Assembly (NCBI GenBank): GCA_014529385.2
Contig: CM043951.1
Coordinates: 109,838,469-109,902,468, forward strand
Direction of reading: 5' to 3'
DNA from: Adiantum capillus-veneris
Taxonomy: Eukaryota; Streptophyta; Polypodiopsida; Polypodiales; Pteridaceae
Length of the DNA: 64,000 nucleotides
Of this stretch, positions 57,638 through 64,000 are shown in pieces. The notes beneath the pieces are model-generated. The model did no database searches and was not told the origin of the DNA. It saw only the letters and a program-made list of their open reading frames with translations. The first letter of the stretch is position 1, and each line of letters begins with the position of its first letter. Made by a program: the position numbers and the translations under genes.

Positions 57638-58011
57638 AAGGTGATTTCTAGAGCCTCTACTTGCGTTTTCGCGTCCGCGCGCGCAATCGCAGTTTTCGGA
57701 AAATTTGCTCGTGAGAGCATCCTCGACGTTCCGGGAGTATTCTGAGCAGGTGACTTGCGGTTTTACCCCCCTTTCGAAGCCGTTCGAGCCCTCAGAATTT
57801 TGTTCTGAGCAGCGTAGCAGAAGTTACTTTTCAGAGGCGTTTAGATCAAGAGGGTGTGCTTTTTGACAGATTTTCTTCAGGTAAACAGTTCTTTTGGGAA
57901 GCAGCTTGTCTTAGCTTTGTGCTGAGATTTTGTGTAGAGTTTTGCTTGGATTGGAGAGAAGATTTGTGAATCTCTTGGAGGTTCTTTTGCTCTCTTGTGT
58001 GCATCCACAGT

Positions 58012-61000
58012 ATGGCTCAATCTACGGAGAAAGAGATTTTTGTTGCGTTTACATCGGAAGACAAATTGGATGGTACCAACTATTCTCTTTGGTCTTTTAT
58101 GGCCAAAAATGTTTTGGTTGGTAAAGGATTGTGGGATTATGTATCTGGAGATGAAGTTTGTCCAGGTAGCATTGCACCTGCCACGCCTGGTCGTGGTGTA
58201 GCTGTTGGTGCAGGACCCTCACAAGTCACTCCAGAGCAAAAGAGATGGGATACTAAAGATGCACAAGCTATGGCTGTGATTGCCTTAACCATAAAGGGGA
58301 CAATCACACCACATATCAGATCTTGCAGAACTTCTGAGGATGCTTGGAACACTCTGCAAGCTATGTTTGGAGGAAGAAACGCTGCTAGAATAGAGTTTTT
58401 GAAGAAACAACTTGACAAAATACAGATGGACGAAGGTGACGATATTGTCGAGCATCTTACAAAAATTAAGGATCTTAAAGAGCAATTGCTTAGCATTGAT
58501 GAAGTGATTCCAGAGAAGGACTTGTTTTCCAAAACACTCAATTCACTACCACCATCTTATTTGACTTTTCAGACTTCTTTGACTCTGTCTTTGCGATCTA
58601 ATCCTGAGCCTCTTCATTTTGAAGAGTTAGTGGCTTTGCTATTGCAGGAGGATCAATCACGTAAGAACAAGTCTTTACAGGTGGATGGTATGGATCATGC
58701 TCTTGTTGTACAGAACAAAAACAAGGGTAAAGAGAGTGCTCATTACTCCAAGTCTAGTGCAGGAAAATCTTCAGAGAAGTCTAAAGGTGATTCCGAGAAG
58801 TCCAAGAAGAAAGGTAAATGTCACTACTGCAAGAAACCTGGTCACTACATTAGTGAGTGTAAAAAGCGAATTGCTAAAGAAAAGAAGAAAGAGTCAAGTT
58901 TGGTTGTTTCAGCTTCTGGTGATTCTTCTACAGCTAAAGAAGAGTCTGCAAACTTTGTGCAGGATTCTTATGCTTTTGTAGTATGTTCAGATTTTTCTGC
59001 TTACAGTGTTGACAAGACACAAATGATTTGGTACTTTGATAGTGGTGCATCCAGGCATATTACTTCAAGGAAGGATTTGTTTTGTTCATTGGATGCAGCT
59101 CCCGCAAGAAAGAAGGTGACATGTGCAAATAATGCTTCTTATCCAATCAAAGGTGTTGGTAAGATTTTGATTACCATTTCAGATGGTTCAGATTTATGCT
59201 TGCCAGATGTCTTATATGTTCCAGGGATCAAGAAGAATTTGTTGTCTGTATCCTCTCTTGCAAAAAATGGTCTTCGGGTCATTTTTGAGGATGAGAGATG
59301 TGTTGTACGAGATCGAGAGAATGGTTATTCTCTTATCACTACAGGTACGCTGGAAAATGGACTATTTGTGCTAGATCGTTATGAAAAGCAGATTCAGGTA
59401 TGTATTGCAGAAACAAAGACTCAGGCCATGCAGGATGCTGAGTTGTGGCATGCTAGATTTGGGCATGTTAGTTATGGCATTTTGATGACTTTACAACGTC
59501 ATAATATGGTGCATAATTTGTCTTTATTGGAGATGCCACCAAGACATGTATGTGAAGGTTGCGTTCTTGGAAAGATGCACAGATTTGCATTTTCGCAGGA
59601 TGGTTCAGTTAGAGCGACACAAAAGTTGCAGCTTGTAAACAGTGATGTATGTGGTCCTATGAGGACGCCATCTTTGGGAAACAGCCTTTATTTTGTGACC
59701 TTCATTGATGAATTTTCCAGGTTTTGTTGGGTGTATCCACTCAAAGAAAAGTCAGATGTGTTTGCAGTTTTTCAACATTATGTCGCCATGGTTGAAAATG
59801 AAACAGGTTGCAAAGTACAGACTCTTCGTACCGATCGAGGAGGTGAATACATGTCAGGTGCATTTAAGGATTTTTTGGGAAAGAAAGGCATTAAACACCA
59901 ATGCACTATGCCATACACACCACAACAGAATGGTGTTGCAGAAAGGAAGAACAGGTCTTTAATGGAGACGGCTAGATGTATGCTCAAGGCTAAGAGTTTT
60001 CCTCATAAGCTATGGATGGAGGCAGTTGCTTGTGCAGCACATGTTTTGAACAGGTGTCCTACTCGTGCCTTGAAGAACATTACTCCATATGAAGCTTGGT
60101 ATGACAGAAAAACCTTCAGTCAGTTATCTTCATGTTTTTGGTTGTCTTGCTTATGCTCAGATCCCTCAGCAGTTACGTGGGAAGCTTGATGATAAGGCAA
60201 TCAAATGTATATTTGTGGGGTACAGTAGTGGAATTAAAGGTTATAGACTTTACAATCCTGCTACAAACAAGATTTTTGAAAGTCGTGATGTAATTTTTGC
60301 AGAAACTACTGCTCAACCTATGGTTGCTTTTGATGTACCTCATATGCAGACACATGATGTATTTGAAGGTTTTCTTCCTTCTTTTGTGGAGAATCAAGAA
60401 TCACAACAGGTTGATAATCTTGATCAATCTTTTTATCAGCATGTGACACCTCATGATGTAGAGGAAATTGTGCATGAAGAGCAAGAAGTTCTCAGGGAAG
60501 AAAGAACCTTGCCTAAATGGGTTCAGAAAACTTTGCAGGATAGCAAGTTGGATGCACCGTTGCCATGAAAAACACGTGCTGGTACTACTTTTGGCAGAGA
60601 GCAAGTAGATTTGGCTTGCTTTAGCACTCTTTGTGATGCAGATGAGCCTGATTCATTTGAACAAGCTTTAGAGTGTGTTCAGTGGAAAGATGCTATGCAG
60701 CAAGAAATTGATTCTATTCATAAGAATCATACATGGGATCTAGTGGACTTGCCTACAGGTAAAAAGATTATTGGTACAAAGTGGGTTTTTAAGGTAAAAA
60801 GGAAACAAGATGGTACTGTTGACAGGTACAAAGCAAGGCCTGTGGCAAAAGGCTATGCGCAACAGAAAGGCATAGATTATGATGAAACCTTTGCTCCTAC
60901 TTCTCGTGCATCCACAGTTAGATCACTAGTTGCAATTGCTACTCATCATGGTTGGAAAGTGCATCAGTTGGATATGAAAACTGCTTTTTTGAATGGTGAT

Positions 61001-62197
61001 TTGCAGGAAGAAGTTTATGTAATTCAACCAAGTGGTTTTGTTGTAAAAGTTCAAGAGCAAAAGGTATGTAGATTGCGTAAAGCTTTGTATGGTCTCAAAC
61101 AGGCTCCAAGAGCATGGTATGAGAAGATACATACTTATTTGATTGGCCAGGGATTTCAGAATAGTCCAACAGAAAGTACTTTGTATGTCAAAAAGAGAGA
61201 TGGAGTTCTCATTATGCTAACAGTTTATGTGGATGATATGCTTCTTACAGGTAATACTGCAGATGAAATTGAAGCGTTTAAAGATGCTTTGAGAAAAACC
61301 TTTGAGATGTCTGATCTTGGTTTGCTACATTATTACTTGGGTATTCAGTTTGTGCAATCAGAGGATGGCATATACATGTTGCAGGCAAAATATTTGCATA
61401 AAATTTTGGACAAGTTTGGTATGCAAAATTGTAAGCCAATCTCTACACCCGTAGAAACTGGCCGGATCAAAGTTGAGCATGCATGATGCTGGAGAACCTT
61501 TTTATGTACATACTTATGCATCAGCCGTTGGTTTCTTGATATATTTGGCAGGCAACACTCGTCCAGACATTCAATTTGGGGTTTCACAAGCAAGCAGATT
61601 TATGCACAGTCCAGGTATGCATCATTGGCAGGCTGTGAAGCGCATACTTCGTTACATTTCAGGTACCCCTAATCTTGCCATGTTCTTTCCAAGGGGGGAT
61701 ATGTATGGAAAGCACAGTTCTATGCAGCTTCTTGGTTACAGCGATTCAGATTGGGCTGGTGATTTTGACACACGACATTCCACAAGTGGCAATTGTTTTT
61801 TCTTGGGAAATGCATGTATATCTTGGCTAAGCAAGAAGCAACCCACAGTGGCTACATCAACTTGTGAAGCTGAGTACAGGGCAGCTTTCACGACAACAGT
61901 TGATTGTGTATGGATACGCAGGTTATTGGCAGATCTTTGTGAGTGTCAACAGGCACCCACTACCATTTTCACTGACAGTCAGAGTGCTATGGCAGTTGCA
62001 AGGAATCCAGTATTTCATGCAAGAAAAAGCACATAGAGGTTCACTACCACTATGTCAGGGAAAGGCTACATGCAGGGGAGATCACACTAACTTACTGTCC
62101 TACACAGGATAACATTGCAGATCTATTTACGAAGGCGTTATCACGAGAAAAGTTTGAAGCTTTCCGAAAATCTTTGGGCTTACTCTCATACACATGA
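58012..62197 (+). pseudogene. Copia gag-pol polyprotein, four breaks
   Basis: ATG at 58,012 (MAQSTEKEIF) is preferred to 57,997 because it begins the usual gag N-terminus. Gag contains DGTNYSLWSF and a CCHC knuckle CHYCKKPGHYISEC (residues 270-283). Protease has WYFDSGASRH with catalytic D at about 343. Integrase has WHARFGH ... CEGC, and D545, D608, E644, the normal D-x35-E spacing. After a frame change in an A-run near 60,110, the frame continues to a TGA at 60,566 and then into RT (DMKTAFLNGDL at about 60,970, YVDDML at 61,226). Further frame changes lie near 61,475 and 62,025. RNase H shows SDSDWAGD and TDSQSA. The terminal stop is TGA 62,195-62,197. All domains remain recognisable. Confidence 0.93.
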
Positions 62198-62233
62198 TGA
62201 TCTGCTACCTTGTACGGATTCACACTATCACTA

Positions 62234-62244
62234 CAGGGGGGATT
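62234..62244 (+). promoter_or_regulatory. Copia polypurine tract
   Basis: caggggggatt directly before the 3' LTR, the plus-strand primer position. Confidence 0.85.
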
Positions 62245-62523
62245 TGTAGACATGTAGTAGTGTTAGTGTGTATACGCGCTTCACCAGGGGCACTTTTCTC
62301 CCACTGGGTTTTTCCCCTTGGACATCTGGTGTGAAAGGTCACCTTATCTCTTAGGGTTTCATATAAGCTTTGTAGCTCTAAGTTTGAATATACACTATTA
62401 TTCCAATACAGAGAGATAGACTACAGAGATCTCGTACACAAGCTCTGTGTCTTCTCCTTCTTCATCTTCTTCCTACTCTGAGTTGCTGTCTTCCTTCTGT
62501 TTCCTGTTTCATCATCTTCAACA
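62245..62523 (+). repeat. Copia 3' LTR (279 bp)
   Basis: Same length and ends as the 5' LTR, and followed by CAGAA (62,524-62,528). Differences by eye: ttaccagg/tcaccagg, aggacacc/aggtcacc, cttggag/ctctaag (three bases), taatc/tcatc, ctttc/cttcc. Confidence 0.95.
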
Positions 62524-62528
62524 CAGAA

Positions 62529-64000
62529 CACCTCCAACTTACATGAGCGAGACATAAGCCAAGGCTGCTTTGCCTTCCTCCATGAACCCAAGCTCTAAAA
62601 AGATTCTAAATAAGTGGTAGGAAATCAACAACAACCATACTAGTTTAGGTGCCATGCCACTTTGGTACCACATTGGGTAATTAGGCCAAGCCAAGGCAAG
62701 ATCCCTGATGTGTTATCTATGTAGGGCATTCAACCCCCGACACACTAGCCGCGTAGATGAGCCTTTCAAAAAAGAAGAAGATCTAGACAACACCCGCGAT
62801 CCAAGAAATCCCTAGGTCATCAATTCTTTCATCTAAGCTAAGTGATATAGGTGATTCTAATGGTGTATCGATGTTTTCATGAGAAACATAAAAAATGAGT
62901 CCAATCAAAAAAGCATTGTGCACTGAGCACAACATTTACCATAGTGGATAGTTTTGCATAATATTTGGTAAGTAGGTACCCCTCTCTGCATGCAAAAGCT
63001 ACCTCTTGAAGAAATTTGCCTTAGTTGGAGCATGCAAAATGAATGGATACTTTAAGCATATTTCACGCTGCTACAACTTCTAGTCAGCCAAAGTTGAAGC
63101 TTGGTGCCTTAATTGATTAAATTACATAAGTTGGAATGTTCACCTTAGTTTTTATGTTGATGGAAAGCTTAGATAAGGTGTACATAATGAGTTGTGTCCT
63201 CTGCAACTATTGGCTCATAAGCGGTTGTAGCATCCGCCTTGGTTGATGAAAGAAAGATGTCGTAGTGCACTGGTCAAATCTACAAATTGTGGGAAAACGG
63301 TCCATACAAGGCAAAATCGATGGTGCTCTTGGGTTGAGGGGGTGCATGCTTAAGTAGGCTACATTTTCCATGTTGTGACTCGTTGATTTGAGGTTTGCAC
63401 TTGGGGGGTGCACCTTTAAGAAACTATTCATATAACACGCATTCACGGGGTATTAAGAAAACCCCTTTGCGTACATGCTTAAGGTAATAAAACGACCCCT
63501 TTTTTCTTTAAAAACTTACAATTTTTTCTCTAGAATCAATTTAAAAAGGCTTCTATTAATATAGTCTTGTTAAAATTTCAACAATTAAAAAACCATTCAT
63601 TTGAACTCACATGGTAACTTACATGCCTAAGAGGTGAACCCCTCGAGGGTTTGTAGAGGCCATGTGAGGCTCAACAAGTAGGGTTTACCTAACTATATCC
63701 TCTTTTCCGTAAAAACTCCATGAAAATAGAATCCTAAGCACCTATTTTTTTGGCACAAGATGGCCATATTTTGGCCTTGATTTTAGAGAAGATGAAAGCT
63801 TGGACAATATTTGAACTAAATGTGCCTCTCACTTAATCACTATTGGGTAGGGGATCATGCTCAAGCCTAAGATATTGATTAGGGGTAGAGATTATTACTG
63901 GTCTAGAATGCCAATGCAAAGATACTAGATAAAAAAAGAATATGCTACTAGTTAATGATGTAGTAGCGGATTATGTAGGCCTACGGACAAGCCACATGCT
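62529..64000. other. Right flank, nothing recognised
   Basis: AT-rich. A minus-strand frame at 63,207-63,446 has no recognisable domain. No repeats, RNA genes or known promoters are seen. Confidence 0.5.

Larger units (their letters stand above)
57345..62523 (+). mobile_element. Complete Ty1/copia retrotransposon (5,179 bp)
   Basis: Two 279-bp LTRs, a 5-bp target duplication, an initiator-Met primer site, one gag-pol region and a polypurine tract are all present. The LTRs differ at about seven positions by eye (about 97.5% identity), so the insertion is moderately old. The polyprotein has three frame changes and one stop, so it is not autonomous now. The order protease-integrase-RT-RNase H places it in Ty1/copia. 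The lineage within copia is not assigned. Confidence 0.97.

Noticed and set aside
57997-58011. Upstream ATG at 57,997 as the copia start
   Set aside because: The ATG at 58,012 begins the usual gag N-terminus. The extra five codons look like leader.
63207-63446. Minus-strand 79-codon frame
   Set aside because: No recognisable domain, no supporting context.

Overview
The window looks like repeat-rich intergenic DNA from a land plant with a large genome. The evidence is a complete Ty1/copia element primed by initiator tRNA-Met, Ty3/gypsy elements, a CACTA (En/Spm) DNA transposon, and a short run of plant-type TTTAGGG telomere repeats. A gymnosperm or other non-angiosperm seems possible because one gypsy family has an unusual pol, but that is a guess. 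I found no convincing host gene, tRNA, rRNA or CRISPR. All recognisable coding sequence belongs to mobile elements, and nearly all of it is broken.

Layout. (A) 1-15,190 and (B) about 26,005-50,575 are two copies of one large segment, offset by about 35.3-35.7 kb. Each holds a CACTA transposon carrying the remains of gypsy I, followed by about 9 kb of chained copies of a non-coding LTR-retrotransposon family. That family is called the CT-LTR family here: its LTR contains a (CT)n tract, ends in TTTGACA and is followed by the primer site TGGTATCAGAGC. Between A and B lie a broken gypsy element (14,748-18,213), an AGCTATTA-rich repeat, a second gag relic (19,200-20,620), and more CT-LTR units (20,941-26,004).

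Copy B is a four-level nest. A CT-LTR unit (25,906-26,004 and 41,736-43,303) is split by a CACTA element (26,005-41,735, CCC on both sides). The CACTA is split by gypsy I (27,099-37,152), of which only the integrase is left as coding. The 3' LTR of gypsy I is split by gypsy II (29,346-36,221). Copy A preserves the gypsy II empty site at 697-700, so gypsy II probably arrived after the duplication. Gypsy II and the 14,748 element share LTR ends and primer site. The gypsy II RT, RNase H and integrase remind me of Ty3 elements of basidiomycete fungi more than of ordinary flowering-plant gypsy lineages. This is the most interesting lead, and it needs a phylogeny.

50,576-57,339 is older AT-rich DNA with a 102-bp tandem duplication, a decayed minus-strand gypsy RT with its primer site, and a possible solo LTR. 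57,345-62,523 is a full-length copia element with two 279-bp LTRs, a CAGAA target duplication and a four-times-broken polyprotein. 62,529-64,000 holds nothing I can name.

Other structure: an array of four ~115-bp palindromes and a ~204-bp higher-order TTAGGT repeat inside the CACTA, an imperfect palindrome around gcgttttgaaacgc that recurs in the CT-LTR interiors, and an exact LTR-LTR junction at 23,638/23,640. Boundaries were read by eye and may be off by a few bases; identities were not computed.
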